A stretch of 64,000 nucleotides of DNA from Fodinicurvata halophila (GCF_042651425.1 NZ_JBHSCW010000004.1:1-64000), one strand, 5' to 3'. Numbered from the stretch's first letter, positions 36,126 through 44,929 are shown. The notes: generated by a model from the letters alone, not told the origin. Numbers and translations are program-made.

Positions 36126-38354
36126 ATGTCTGAAGCGCTCTCTTCTCCCAGCCTGACGGACTCCGATGTCTTTCAGCCGCCCGCCGGCACGTCGGCGGGC
36201 TTCGTGCTGAACTCGGACTACGACCCCGCCGGCGACCAGCCCCAGGCCATTTCCAGCCTGACCGAGGGGCTGCAGCAGGGCGAGCGCGACCAGGTGCTGC
36301 TGGGCGTCACGGGCTCGGGCAAGACCTTCACCATGGCGCACGTGGTCCAGAACCTGCAGCGCCCCACGTTGGTGCTGGCCCCCAACAAGACCCTGGCGGC
36401 CCAGCTCTATGCCGAGATGAAGTCGCTGTTCCCCGAGAACGCGGTGGAGTACTTCGTCTCCTACTACGACTACTACCAGCCCGAGGCCTACGTGCCGCGC
36501 AGCGACACCTACGTGGAGAAGGAGTCCTCGATCAACGAGCAGATCGACCGCATGCGCCACGCCGCCACGCGCGCCCTGTTCGAGCGGCGCGACGTCATCA
36601 TCGTGGCCTCGGTCTCCTGCATCTACGGCATCGGCTCGCCCGAGACCTATGCCCGCATGACGCTGTCGCTCGAGGCCGGTCAGCAGGCGGACCTGAAGGA
36701 GCTGCTCAGGAGCCTGACCGAGCTGCAGTACAAGCGCAACGACATGAACTTCGTGCGCGGCACCTTCCGGGTGCGCGGCGACAGCCTGGAGATCTTTCCC
36801 GCCCACTACGAGGACCGGGCCTGGCGGGTCTCCATGTTCGGCGACGAGATCGAGGACATCCACGAGATCGACCCGCTGACCGGCGAGAAGGGCCCGAGCC
36901 TGAAGTCGGTCAAGGTTTACGCCAACAGCCACTACGTGACGCCGCGTCCGACGATCCTGCAGGCCATCGAGCAGATCAAGACGGACATGAAGCTGCGCGT
37001 CGACGAGTTCGTGGCCGCCGGCAAGCTGCTGGAGGCCGAGCGGCTGCAGCAGCGCACCACCTTCGACCTGGAGATGATGGAGGCCACCGGCTCCTGCGCC
37101 GGCATCGAGAACTACTCGCGCTACCTCTCGGGCCGCCAGCCCGGCGAGCCGCCGCCGACGCTGTTCGAGTACCTGCCCGAGGACGCGCTGCTGATCGTCG
37201 ACGAGAGCCATGTGACGGTCCCGCAGATCGGCGGCATGTACCGCGGCGACTACGCACGCAAGTCGACCCTGTCGGAATACGGCTTCCGCCTGCCGTCCTG
37301 CATCGACAACCGGCCGCTGAAGTTCGAGGAATGGGACCTGATGCGCCCGCCCACGGTCTATGTCTCGGCCACGCCGGGCAAGTGGGAGATGGAGCGCACC
37401 GGCGGCGTCTTCGTCGAGCAGCTGATCCGGCCCACCGGCCTGATCGACCCGCGCTGCGAGATCCGGCCTACGGAGAGCCAGGTGGACGACGTCATCGCCG
37501 AATGCCGGGCGACCATGGAGCAGGGCTATCGCGTGCTGGTCACCACGCTGACCAAGCGCATGGCCGAGGACCTGACGGAATACCTGCACGAGGCCGGGCT
37601 GAAGGTGCGCTACATCCACTCCGACGTGGACACGCTGGAGCGCATCGAGATCATCCGCGACCTGCGTCTCGGCGTCTTCGACGTTCTGGTGGGCATCAAC
37701 CTGCTGCGCGAGGGCCTGGACATTCCCGAATGCGCCCTGGTCTGCATCCTGGATGCGGACAAGGAGGGCTATCTGCGCTCCACCACCTCGCTGATCCAGA
37801 CCATCGGGCGGGCGGCGCGCAACGTCGACGGCCGCGTCCTGCTCTACGCCGACAAGCGGACCAAGTCGCTGGAGGCGGCGATCGGCGAGACCGAGCGCCG
37901 GCGCGAGAAGCAGAAGGCCTACAACGAGGAGCACGGCATCACGCCGGAGAGCATCCGCAAGCAGATCTCGGACATCCTGGAAAGCGTCTACGAGCGCGAC
38001 CATGTCACCGTGCAGACCGGCGACGAGGAGACGCGGCACCTGGTGGGCAACAACCTGCAGGCGCACATGGAGGACCTGGAGAAGCGCATGCGCGACGCCG
38101 CCGCCAACCTGGAGTTCGAGGAGGCCGCCCGCCTGCGCGACGAGATCCGCAAGCTGGAGGCCAGCGAGCTGGAGCTGCCGCCCGGGGCCGCAAAGGGAGC
38201 GGCACAGGCCACCGGCGGAGAGAGCGGTTTCGCGCAGAAGGTGGCCCGGGCCGAGGCCGAGACGAAGAGCCGCCGGGGCAGCAAGTCAGGCGGCAGCAAG
38301 GGACACGGGGGCAAGAGCGGTCAGCCGAGCGGCAAGGGGCGGCGCAAGGGCTGA
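36126..38354 (+). CDS. uvrB: UvrABC excision nuclease subunit B
   Basis: Damage-verification helicase-like subunit of nucleotide excision repair. The 742 residues include Walker A GVTGSGKTFTMAHV near 59-72, the beta-hairpin YYDYYQPEAYVPRSDTYVEK that clamps DNA, the DEAD-box-like LIVDESHVT, helicase motif VGINLLREGLDIPE, and a C-terminal UVR segment (near 680-700: EDLEKRMRDAAANLEFEEAARLRDEI) followed by a Lys/Ser/Gly-rich tail. All are present, so it should be functional. I found no LexA box of the alphaproteobacterial GTTC-N7-GTTC form in the short upstream region. It is divergent from ahpC. Confidence 0.98.
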   Translation: MSEALSSPSLTDSDVFQPPAGTSAGFVLNSDYDPAGDQPQAISSLTEGLQQGERDQVLLGVTGSGKTFTMAHVVQNLQRPTLVLAPNKTLAAQLYAEMKSLFPENAVEYFVSYYDYYQPEAYVPRSDTYVEKESSINEQIDRMRHAATRALFERRDVIIVASVSCIYGIGSPETYARMTLSLEAGQQADLKELLRSLTELQYKRNDMNFVRGTFRVRGDSLEIFPAHYEDRAWRVSMFGDEIEDIHEIDPLTGEKGPSLKSVKVYANSHYVTPRPTILQAIEQIKTDMKLRVDEFVAAGKLLEAERLQQRTTFDLEMMEATGSCAGIENYSRYLSGRQPGEPPPTLFEYLPEDALLIVDESHVTVPQIGGMYRGDYARKSTLSEYGFRLPSCIDNRPLKFEEWDLMRPPTVYVSATPGKWEMERTGGVFVEQLIRPTGLIDPRCEIRPTESQVDDVIAECRATMEQGYRVLVTTLTKRMAEDLTEYLHEAGLKVRYIHSDVDTLERIEIIRDLRLGVFDVLVGINLLREGLDIPECALVCILDADKEGYLRSTTSLIQTIGRAARNVDGRVLLYADKRTKSLEAAIGETERRREKQKAYNEEHGITPESIRKQISDILESVYERDHVTVQTGDEETRHLVGNNLQAHMEDLEKRMRDAAANLEFEEAARLRDEIRKLEASELELPPGAAKGAAQATGGESGFAQKVARAEAETKSRRGSKSGGSKGHGGKSGQPSGKGRRKG

Positions 38355-38424
38355 TCGTTACATCCGTTCCGCCGGATCCGGGCCTCGAGGGCGCGCCGGC
38401 GGAGACCAACCAAGGGGGAATTCG

Positions 38425-38508
38425 ATGCTTTGGACTTGTAAAGCCGCGCGGGAAGACAGATTTGCAGCAACCATGACGCTTTCGCGTCCGCACCGCCCCC
38501 TTCCGTAA
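38425..38508 (+). CDS. 27-codon ORF with strong ribosome site upstream of the antiporter gene
   Basis: The ATG at 38425 is preceded by AAGGGGGAA with ideal spacing and opens MLWTCKAAREDRFAATMTLS, ending at TAA at 38506-38508, 18 nt before the antiporter ATG. It may be a leader peptide or a short coding gene; no composition bias toward one amino acid suggests attenuation. The 8-bp inverted repeat TCCGCCGG (38368-38375) with CCGGCGGA (38396-38403) lies just upstream. Neither function is shown. Confidence 0.35.
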   Translation: MLWTCKAAREDRFAATMTLSRPHRPLP

Positions 38509-38526
38509 CCGGTCGCCAGGCAGTCC

Positions 38527-39501
38527 ATGGTTTACATCCTCCTTCTCGTCGGCCTCATCCTGCTGTGCGGCGGCGGAGAATTCCTGGTGCGGGGCTCCGT
38601 TGGCGTGGCCAAGCGGCTCGGCATATCCCAGCTGCTCATCGGCCTGACCCTCGTGGGCTTCGGCACCTCCTCGCCCGAGCTCGTGGCCTCGGTGAAGGCG
38701 GCGCTGGCCGGTGCACCCGGCATTGCCGTGGGCAACGTCGTCGGCTCCAACATCTCGAACATCCTGCTCATCGTCGGCTCCACGGCCGTCATCATGCCGA
38801 TCCTGTGCAGCCGCTTCGCGCTCAAGCGCGACGGCACGGTGATGCTGGTGGCCACCGTCATCTTCGGCTTTGTCTGCTATGCCGGCTTCATCACCCGCTG
38901 GATGGGCCTCGGCCTGTTCCTGGCGCTCGTCTTCTACCTGGCCTTCTGCTATTTCCAGGAACGGCGCAGCACCGCGGCCGCCCGCCTCCACGAGGCCGAG
39001 GCGGCCGAGATCGAGCCCCTGCCGGGCTCGCTGACCAGGAACCTGCTGGTCGCCCTGGGCGGACTGATTGCCGTGCTGATCGGCGCCAGCCTGCTGGTGG
39101 ATTCCGCCATCCAGCTGGCGCGCCTGGCCGGCGTCTCCGAGACCCTGATCGGGCTGACGGTGGTGGCCATCGGCACCTCGCTGCCGGAACTGGTGGCCTC
39201 GGTGATCGCCGCGCTGAAGCGCCACGCCGACGTGGCCTTCGGCAACATCCTGGGCTCCAACCTGTTCAATCTCTTCGGCATCATGGGGGTGACCGCGCTG
39301 GTCAGGCCGATTCCCGTGCCCCACGAGATCCTGGGCCTGGACTACTGGGTGCTGCTGGGCGCCTCGCTGCTGCTGATCGGCGCCGCCACCGTGGGCCTGC
39401 GCATCCGCCGCTGGCAGGGCGTGGTCTTCGTGGCGCTCTACGCCACCTACCTGTCCTACCTCTATTCCACCGCCGTGGCGCCCGCCGCCCCCGCACTTTA
39501 G
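38527..39501 (+). CDS. CaxA/YrbG-type calcium/sodium antiporter
   Basis: A 324-residue inner-membrane cation exchanger, likely calcium/sodium antiport. It has the two alpha repeats typical of the family: GLTLVGFGTSSPELVASVKAAL followed by VGNVVGSNISNILLIVG (about 39-85), and GLTVVAIGTSLPELVASVIAAL with FGNILGSNLFNLFGIMG (about 210-260). The acidic residue after G-T-S-x-P-E is the transport-site glutamate in both. About ten membrane helices are predicted. The ATG at 38527 has only a weak ribosome site. Expression may depend on the small upstream ORF. Confidence 0.92.
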   Translation: MVYILLLVGLILLCGGGEFLVRGSVGVAKRLGISQLLIGLTLVGFGTSSPELVASVKAALAGAPGIAVGNVVGSNISNILLIVGSTAVIMPILCSRFALKRDGTVMLVATVIFGFVCYAGFITRWMGLGLFLALVFYLAFCYFQERRSTAAARLHEAEAAEIEPLPGSLTRNLLVALGGLIAVLIGASLLVDSAIQLARLAGVSETLIGLTVVAIGTSLPELVASVIAALKRHADVAFGNILGSNLFNLFGIMGVTALVRPIPVPHEILGLDYWVLLGASLLLIGAATVGLRIRRWQGVVFVALYATYLSYLYSTAVAPAAPAL

Positions 39502-39563
39502 GGTTTGTGCCGGCCGCGCGATGGGATTAGTTGTGTGAGAGGTTTGGCTGGCGCATGTGCCGG

Positions 39564-39672
39564 TGCTTCGAGGCACCCCTGCGGGGTGCACCTCAGCATG
39601 AGGGGAGATTTGGTGCTGGTCACTATCCTCTCCTCATCCAGAGGTGCGAGCGTTAGCGAGCCTCGAAGGATG
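39564..39672. repeat. Paired REP-like palindromes (cluster 1)
   Basis: A reverse unit (39564-39601: CTTCGAGG, inner hairpin CACCCCTGCGGGGTG, CCTCAGCATGA) and a forward unit (39632-39672: CTCATCCAGAGG, inner hairpin GAGCGTTAGC, CCTCGAAGGATG) lie 30 nt apart. A partial third unit follows near 39713. They fill most of the 302-nt gap between the antiporter and HIG1 genes; nothing else is seen there. See the repeat finding for the shared structure. Confidence 0.8.
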
Positions 39673-39803
39673 CCGGCTCAGCCGATGGGGTTCGCCAAGG
39701 CTCAGGGCCAGGGTACTTCGAGGCCCGATGAGGTGAGGTTTTTGGGAATGGCCGGACGTCCGCAGGGACGGGCCGGTCGGGACACGAACGATAGGCGGCT
39801 GTC

Positions 39804-39995
39804 ATGAATGCTTTCATGATGATCCTGGTGGTGATCGCCATGCTGATGACCCTGGGCGTGCTCTTCGCGGGGCTGTTCTCCATGGCCCGCGGGGGCGAGT
39901 TCAATCGCAAGTACGGCAACAAACTGATGCGCTGGCGCATCATCATGCAGGGCGTGGCCCTGGTGCTCTTCGCGCTGGCCATGGCGGCGAAGTAG
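39804..39995 (+). CDS. Twin-transmembrane HIG1-domain protein
   Basis: A 63-residue protein with two membrane helices joined by a short basic loop: ILVVIAMLMTLGVLFAGLFSMA, then RGGEFNRKYGNKLMRWRIIMQ, then GVALVLFALAMAAK. This is the alphaproteobacterial HIG1/twin-transmembrane family, related to mitochondrial Hig1 proteins that associate with cytochrome oxidase. It precedes the cobalamin adenosyltransferase gene by 43 nt, and that order is widely conserved. Confidence 0.88.
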   Translation: MNAFMMILVVIAMLMTLGVLFAGLFSMARGGEFNRKYGNKLMRWRIIMQGVALVLFALAMAAK

Positions 39996-40038
39996 GCGCC
40001 ACCCGCGCGCCGACCCGCAGCGCAGCAGGAGGAACGAG

Positions 40039-40608
40039 ATGGTACAGCTGACCCGCATCTACACCCGCGGCGGCGACAAGGGGAAGACCTCGCTGGCCTC
40101 CGGTACCCGCGTGCCCAAGCACGACCTGCGGGTGACCGCCTACGGCACCGTGGACGAGGCCAATGCCGTGCTCGGCCTGCTGCTCGCCGAGGACGGGCTG
40201 GACGAGGCCACCCGGGCGCTGCTGACCCGCGTGCAGAACGACCTGTTCGACCTGGGCGCCGACCTGGCCACGCCCGAGGAGCCCGAGCCCGAATATGAGC
40301 CGTTGCGCATCACCGCCGCCCAGGTCACCTGGCTGGAGCAGGAGATCGACCGCTACAACGCCGAGCTGGCGCCGCTGAAGACCTTCGTCCTGCCCGGCGG
40401 CACGAAGCCCTCGGCCTGGCTGCACCTGGCGCGCACGGTGGTGCGCCGGGCCGAGCGCGACGTCACCCAGCTGGCCGAGGACACCCCGCTCAATGCCGAG
40501 GCGGTGAAGTACGTGAACCGGCTGTCGGACCTGCTGTTCGTGCTGGGGCGCTATCAGAACGAAAAGGGTCGGAACGACGTTCTCTGGGTGCCCGGAAAGA
40601 ATCGATAA
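40039..40608 (+). CDS. PduO-type cob(I)alamin adenosyltransferase
   Basis: Adenosyltransferase that makes adenosylcobalamin from cob(I)alamin and ATP. The 189-residue protein has the ATP-binding TRGGDKGKTSLASGTRVPKHDLRV near 7-30, DEANAVLGLLLAE, and FVLPGGTKPSAWLHLARTVVRRAERDVTQL with VNRLSDLLFVLGRY at the end, all hallmarks. The start follows AGGAGGA. It supplies the cofactor of the methylmalonyl-CoA mutase encoded 16 kb away. The next gene cluster etfBA begins 234 nt downstream behind its own promoter. Confidence 0.95.
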   Translation: MVQLTRIYTRGGDKGKTSLASGTRVPKHDLRVTAYGTVDEANAVLGLLLAEDGLDEATRALLTRVQNDLFDLGADLATPEEPEPEYEPLRITAAQVTWLEQEIDRYNAELAPLKTFVLPGGTKPSAWLHLARTVVRRAERDVTQLAEDTPLNAEAVKYVNRLSDLLFVLGRYQNEKGRNDVLWVPGKNR

Positions 40609-40672
40609 CCTGTGGCTGTGCGGGGAGAAATCGACCACGGACCCGGAAAACCCGGGCGGCGGAGGCACGCAA

Positions 40673-40701
40673 TTGACACATGCTGTAGGCCTTCCTATGG
40701 T
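40673..40701 (+). promoter_or_regulatory. Candidate sigma-70 promoter of etfBA
   Basis: TTGACA (40673-40678, a perfect -35 box) is followed after 17 nt by TATGGT (40696-40701). It lies about 140 nt before the etfB ATG, giving a longish leader. It implies transcription separate from the adenosyltransferase gene. The rest of the spacer (40609-40842) shows nothing else. Confidence 0.6.
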
Positions 40702-40842
40702 GCAGCGCACAGTCCCGGACTGCGCGTTTCTTGTGGGCCGGGCGCAATCCAGAACAACAGGCCGCGCGGGTCTCGTCCTGCCGGTTTCCATCGCGAAGAC
40801 GAAACAGCTTCATCCAACGACAGCAGGACTGCAGGATAGCCC

Positions 40843-41592
40843 ATGAAGGTACTGGTCGCCGTCAAGCGCGTCATCGACGCCTACGTCAAGGTTCGCGTGA
40901 AGTCCGATGGCTCCGGGGTCGAGACCGCGAACGTCAAGATGTCCATGAACCCCTTCTGCGAGATCGCCGTGGAAGAGGCCGTGCGCCTGAAGGAGCAGGG
41001 CATCGCCAGCGAGGTGGTGGTCGTCTCCTGCGGCCCGCAGGTCAACCAGGAGACCATCCGCACGGCGCTGGCCATGGGCGCCGACCGCGGCACCCTGGTG
41101 CAGAGCGACGAGGACCTGCAGCCCCTGGCCATCGCCAAGATGCTCAAGCACGTGGTCGAGCAGGAACAGCCGGACCTGGTGCTGCTGGGCAAACAGGCGG
41201 TGGACAACGACTTCAACCAGACCGGCCAGATGCTGGCCGCCCTGCTGGGTTGGTCCCAGGGCACCTTCGCCTCGAAGATCGAGAAGCAGGACGGCACGCT
41301 GCGCGTGACCCGCGAGATCGACGGCGGGCTGGAGACCCTGGACCTCTCGACTCCGGCCATCGTCACCGCCGACCTGCGCCTCAACGAGCCGCGCTATGCC
41401 TCGCTGCCCAACATCATGAAGGCCAAGAAGAAGCCCATCGAGACCCTCGATGCCGCTGAGCTGGGCCTCGACATCGCGCCGCGCCTCAAGGTGCTGAACG
41501 TCTCCGAGCCGCCCGCCCGCCAGGCTGGCGTGCGGGTCGAGAGCGTCGCCGAGCTGGTGGACAAGCTGAAGAACGAAGCGAAGGTGATCTGA
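40843..41592 (+). CDS. etfB: Electron transfer flavoprotein subunit beta
   Basis: Beta subunit of the ETF, which takes electrons from acyl-CoA dehydrogenases and passes them to ETF-quinone oxidoreductase. The 249-residue protein begins MKVLVAVKRVIDAYVKVRVKSDGS and shows VQSDEDLQPLAIAKMLKHVVEQE with the AMP-binding region, DLVLLGKQAVDNDFNQTGQMLAALLGWSQGT, and the recognition-loop-like LPNIMKAKKKPIETL. It starts after GCAGGA and its stop overlaps the etfA start by one base (TGATG), so the two are translated together. Confidence 0.97.
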   Translation: MKVLVAVKRVIDAYVKVRVKSDGSGVETANVKMSMNPFCEIAVEEAVRLKEQGIASEVVVVSCGPQVNQETIRTALAMGADRGTLVQSDEDLQPLAIAKMLKHVVEQEQPDLVLLGKQAVDNDFNQTGQMLAALLGWSQGTFASKIEKQDGTLRVTREIDGGLETLDLSTPAIVTADLRLNEPRYASLPNIMKAKKKPIETLDAAELGLDIAPRLKVLNVSEPPARQAGVRVESVAELVDKLKNEAKVI

Positions 41593-42539
41593 TGAGCATC
41601 CTGGTAATCGCCGATCACGAGAACACGCAGCTGGGCGCCGCCACGCTGAGCACCCTCAACGCCGCGCAGCAGATCGCCGCCCAGGGCGGCGGCGACATCC
41701 ATGTGCTGGTCGTCGGCAACGGCTGTGGCGAGGCCGCCCAGGCCGCCCAGGCGCTGCCCGAGGTGAAGAAGGTCCTGCTGGCCGACGCGCCGGAATACGG
41801 TCACCTGATGGCCGAGAACGTGGCGCCGTTGATCGTCAGGCTGGCCGAGACCTACGACTATATCCTGGCCGGCAGCGCCACCTTCGGCAAGAACGTGCTG
41901 CCACGCGCGGCCGCCCTGCTGGACGTGCAGCCGATCAGCGACATCGTCACCGTGGAGTCCACCGACACCTTCGTGCGCCCGATCTACGCCGGCAATGCGC
42001 TGGCCAAAGTGCAGAGCGGCGATGCGAAGAAGCTGATCACCGTGCGCGGCACCGCCTTCGACGCCGTGCCGGCCGAGGGCGGCAGCGCCGAGCTGGAGAC
42101 CCTGGAGGGCACGGGCGACGTCGGCCTGACCGGCTATGTCGGCCAGGAGCTGACCCAGTCCGAGCGCCCCGAGCTGACCACCGCGCGGGTCGTGATCTCC
42201 GGCGGGCGCGGCATGCAGAGCGGCGACAACTTCGTCATCCTGGAGCGCGTGGCCGACAAGCTGGGCGCCGCCCTGGGCGCCAGCCGCGCGGCGGTTGACG
42301 CCGGCTTCGTGCCGAACGACTATCAGGTCGGCCAGACCGGCAAGGTGGTGGCGCCCGAGCTCTACATCGCCGTGGGCATTTCCGGCGCCATCCAGCACCT
42401 GGCCGGCATGAAGGACTCCAAGGTGATCGTTGCCATCAACAAGGACGACGAGGCCCCGATCTTCCAGGTGGCCGACTACGGCCTGGTCGCCGACCTCTTC
42501 GAGGCGGTGCCCGAGCTGGAGAAGGCCCTGGACCAATAG
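41592..42539 (+). CDS. etfA: Electron transfer flavoprotein subunit alpha
   Basis: Alpha subunit of ETF with the FAD site. The 315 residues begin MSILVIADHENTQLGAATLS. The FAD-binding C-terminal domain shows VVISGGRGMQSGDNF, GASRAAVDAGFVPNDYQVGQTGKVVAPELYIAVGISGAIQHLAGMKDSKVIVAINKDDEAPIFQVADYG, all standard. It is coupled to etfB and followed, 65 nt downstream, by the hydroxyacyl-CoA dehydrogenase gene. The combination serves fatty-acid and branched-chain acyl-CoA oxidation. Confidence 0.97.
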   Translation: MSILVIADHENTQLGAATLSTLNAAQQIAAQGGGDIHVLVVGNGCGEAAQAAQALPEVKKVLLADAPEYGHLMAENVAPLIVRLAETYDYILAGSATFGKNVLPRAAALLDVQPISDIVTVESTDTFVRPIYAGNALAKVQSGDAKKLITVRGTAFDAVPAEGGSAELETLEGTGDVGLTGYVGQELTQSERPELTTARVVISGGRGMQSGDNFVILERVADKLGAALGASRAAVDAGFVPNDYQVGQTGKVVAPELYIAVGISGAIQHLAGMKDSKVIVAINKDDEAPIFQVADYGLVADLFEAVPELEKALDQ

Positions 42540-42604
42540 GCCCCCAGCCGGCCGGCGCACGGCCGGGGCGGCGAAGTTCCACAGGAAGAAAGAGCCAGAT
42601 CGAG

Positions 42605-43507
42605 ATGTCCCAGGATAACAGCAGAGCAGACTTCACCATCACGAAAGTGGGCGTCATCGGCGCCGGCCAGATGGGCAGCGGCATCGCCCAGGTCTGTGCC
42701 CAGGCGGGCTACGACGTCCTGCTGCAGGACCTGGCCGACGAACAGCTGGACAAGGCGCTGGCCGGCATCGAGAAGCACCTGGACCGCCAGGTGAAGAAGG
42801 ACCGGCTCTCGGAGGCCGACAAGCAGGCGGCGCTCAAGCAGATCTCCAAGGCCGCCTCGGTGCCCGAGCTGGGCGACTGCGACCTGGTGATCGAGGCGGC
42901 GACCGAGAACGAGGAGGTCAAGCGCGGCATCTTTCACGAGCTCTGCGAGCACCTGAAGGACAACGCCATCATCTGCACCAACACCTCGTCGATCTCGGTG
43001 ACGCGCCTGGCGTCCACCACCGACCGGCCGGGGCGCTTCATGGGCATGCACTTCATGAACCCGGTGCCGGTGATGCAGTTGGTCGAGCTGATCCGCGGCA
43101 TCGCCACCGACGAGGACACCTTCGCCACCATCCGCCAGCTGACCGAGCAGCTGGGCAAGACCCCGGTGGCCGCCGAGGACTTCCCGGCCTTCATCGTCAA
43201 CCGCATCCTGCTGCCCATGATCAACGAGGCGGTCTATACCCTCTACGAGGGCGTGGGCTCGGTGGAGGCCATCGATACCGCCATGAAGCTGGGCGCCAAC
43301 CACCCCATGGGCCCGCTGGAGCTGGCCGACTTCATCGGCCTGGACACCTGCCTGGCGGTGATGCACGTGCTCTACGACGGCCTGGCCGACAGCAAGTACC
43401 GCCCCTGTCCCCTGCTGGTGAAGTACGTCGAGGCCGGCTGGGTCGGCCGCAAGGCCGGCCGCGGCTTCTACGACTACAGCGGCGACAAGCCGGTGCCGAC
43501 GCGGTAA
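42605..43507 (+). CDS. hbdA: 3-hydroxybutyryl-CoA dehydrogenase
   Basis: NAD-dependent 3-hydroxyacyl-CoA dehydrogenase, 300 residues, of the short (single-domain) 3-hydroxybutyryl type. The nucleotide site GVIGAGQMGSGIAQVCAQAGYDV (residues 14-36), the catalytic ENEEVKRGIFHELCE and TNTSSISVTRLAS, and MHFMNPVPVMQLVE with the family His-x-x-Asn pair are all in place. The C-terminal VEAIDTAMKLGANHPMGPLELADFIGLDTCLAVMHVLYD is standard. It follows etfA in the same direction. The rest of the 606-nt spacer downstream holds repeats and one palindrome. Confidence 0.95.
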   Translation: MSQDNSRADFTITKVGVIGAGQMGSGIAQVCAQAGYDVLLQDLADEQLDKALAGIEKHLDRQVKKDRLSEADKQAALKQISKAASVPELGDCDLVIEAATENEEVKRGIFHELCEHLKDNAIICTNTSSISVTRLASTTDRPGRFMGMHFMNPVPVMQLVELIRGIATDEDTFATIRQLTEQLGKTPVAAEDFPAFIVNRILLPMINEAVYTLYEGVGSVEAIDTAMKLGANHPMGPLELADFIGLDTCLAVMHVLYDGLADSKYRPCPLLVKYVEAGWVGRKAGRGFYDYSGDKPVPTR

Positions 43508-43555
43508 GGGTCGGGACCGGCAGGACGCCAGCGGCGCCGTCTGGCCCTGTGGCCG

Positions 43556-43798
43556 CATCCTTCGAGGCTCCGCGCTCCTCATCCTGAGGAGCCGCCGCAA
43601 GGCGGCGTCTCGAAGGGCGCGCTCCGCACCTCTGGATGAGGGTTTTCCTTGTGGCCTCCTCACCCGTCTCCCCTCACGCTGAGGCAGCGTCCGCAGGACG
43701 CCCTTGAAGCGCGCTGGCACGAACGGTCGGGCCGGGGTGAATATTGTCATCCCTTGGCGTCATGCTGAGGTGCATTGACGCCAGTCAATGCCTCGAAG
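43556..43798. repeat. REP-like palindrome cluster 2
   Basis: Nested units: a reverse CATCCTTCGAGG half, a forward CTCATCCTGAGGAGCC with hairpin CCGCCGCAAGGCGG and TCTCGAAGG (43579-43615), a second unit (43671-43707: CTCACGCTGAGG, hairpin GCGTCCGCAGGACGC, CTTGAAG), and a third (43761-43798: CATGCTGAGG, hairpin GCATTGACGCCAGTCAATGC, CTCGAAG). They fill the first half of the gap between the dehydrogenase gene and the glycan island. Confidence 0.8.
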
Positions 43799-43846
43799 CA
43801 GCCTGGCACTGGCGCCACCAGCAGTCTCCCAGGCCCGTCGCAGTCA

Positions 43847-43876
43847 TTGCCACACAATAAACTTATTGCGTGGCAA
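43847..43876. promoter_or_regulatory. 30-bp near-perfect palindrome upstream of the glycan island
   Basis: TTGCCACACAATAA (43847-43860) and TTATTGCGTGGCAA (43863-43876) are inverted copies with one mismatch and a 2-nt centre. This is longer and more regular than the nearby REP units and unlike them in sequence. There is no T-run, so it is not a terminator. An operator for the downstream cluster, or a hairpin in its leader RNA, are both possible. The remainder of the spacer to 44113 holds nothing further. Confidence 0.5.
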
Positions 43877-44113
43877 GGTGTGTGTCTCATGGCCGAGGAA
43901 ATCCGGCGTCTTCCGCCTGGGTAGTGTTCTGGTCGGCATGCACGCGTATCGCAGTGTCCCTGAGCTCGAAGCAGGTTACGTCACGCATCAAACCTGCGGA
44001 AAGGCTTGATTGTGACGAGCCATCCGCTATGAGAGGATGCGTGGATCACGCGCAATTCCCCGGCTCTTGGCGTCCACGCCAGAGCATGCACCATTCTGAC
44101 CAGTGAAGAGCCC

Positions 44114-44872
44114 ATGACTGACACCACTGCTGCCTCTCTCGAAGACATTGCCGCCCGAATTCCCTCCATGGGCGGGCATATCATCGGCGATCGTCTTAGG
44201 CGTTCGGCTGCCCAGGTCGAAGCGGGGCGGAACATCGTCGAAATCGGCAGCTGGCTGGGGTCGGGAACCGCCTATCTCGCCCTGGGCGTCCGGGACTCGG
44301 GAAAAGACACCCCGCTTCATGTCTATGACGAATGGCGCTGTCGTTCGACGCATATGGAAAAGGCCCGTGCCTGGGGCGTGGAATTCGACGAGAATCAGGA
44401 TACCCTGCCCTGGGTGAAAGAGGCGCTGTCGCCCTTTGGCGTGCCCATTCATTTCCACCAGGGCGATATTGAGAAGGTTCGCTGGAACGAAGGTCAGATC
44501 GGGCTTTTCGTCCTTGATGCCGCCAAGGAGGGCGAGCCGTTTCTCTATACAATGCAGACCTTCGGACCCTCCATGATTCCGGGAGAAACCGTCCTCTACA
44601 TGACGGATTTCCACTATTACAAGCACAAGCCGGACGGCAAGTTCACGGATCAGCGGGACTTCTTTGCGGAGAACGCGGACCATTTCGAACCCGTCGAGTA
44701 TGAAATGGAAGATCACATCTGCGCCATCTTCCGTTACACAAAGCCCCTGGATTTCGATGCCGCGGCCGCAGCCTTCAGGGCCCAGGGACGCGCCTCGTTT
44801 GAACGTATTGCCAGGCAGCGCGCACGTCAGAAAAGCCTCATGAAGAAAATCAAGCACCTGTTCCGGCGCTAG
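44114..44872 (+). CDS. Class I SAM-dependent methyltransferase-like protein
   Basis: A 252-residue protein with the Rossmann motif I NIVEIGSWLGSGTAYLALGV near 41-60 and later HFHQGDIEKVRWNEGQIGLFVLDAAKEGEPFLY near 117-149, as in the Methyltransf_24 type found in polysaccharide and small-molecule clusters. The C-terminal 40 residues are basic (ARQRARQKSLMKKIKHLFRR). It starts the glycan island; ATG at 44114 after GTGAAGAG. The role is probably methylation of a sugar or lipid in the cluster, but the substrate is unknown. Confidence 0.7.
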   Translation: MTDTTAASLEDIAARIPSMGGHIIGDRLRRSAAQVEAGRNIVEIGSWLGSGTAYLALGVRDSGKDTPLHVYDEWRCRSTHMEKARAWGVEFDENQDTLPWVKEALSPFGVPIHFHQGDIEKVRWNEGQIGLFVLDAAKEGEPFLYTMQTFGPSMIPGETVLYMTDFHYYKHKPDGKFTDQRDFFAENADHFEPVEYEMEDHICAIFRYTKPLDFDAAAAAFRAQGRASFERIARQRARQKSLMKKIKHLFRR

Positions 44873-44929
44873 CGGTGGAGCCAGACGCACGCCAGCTTGC
44901 AGTCGTGCGGGATAAGGACAAGCACAGAC

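Noticed and set aside
35991..38066. Open frame of 691 codons antisense to uvrB
   Set aside because: Opposite uvrB throughout; no motif, and His/Leu/Val-rich as expected of antisense GC-rich frames.
40609..40842. Possible cobalamin riboswitch before etfB or the adenosyltransferase
   Set aside because: No recognisable B12 box or conserved fold; the space holds a promoter instead.
43870..44106. 78-codon plus-strand frame before the methyltransferase
   Set aside because: No ribosome site, no motif, and high Ser/Arg content; treated as non-coding.
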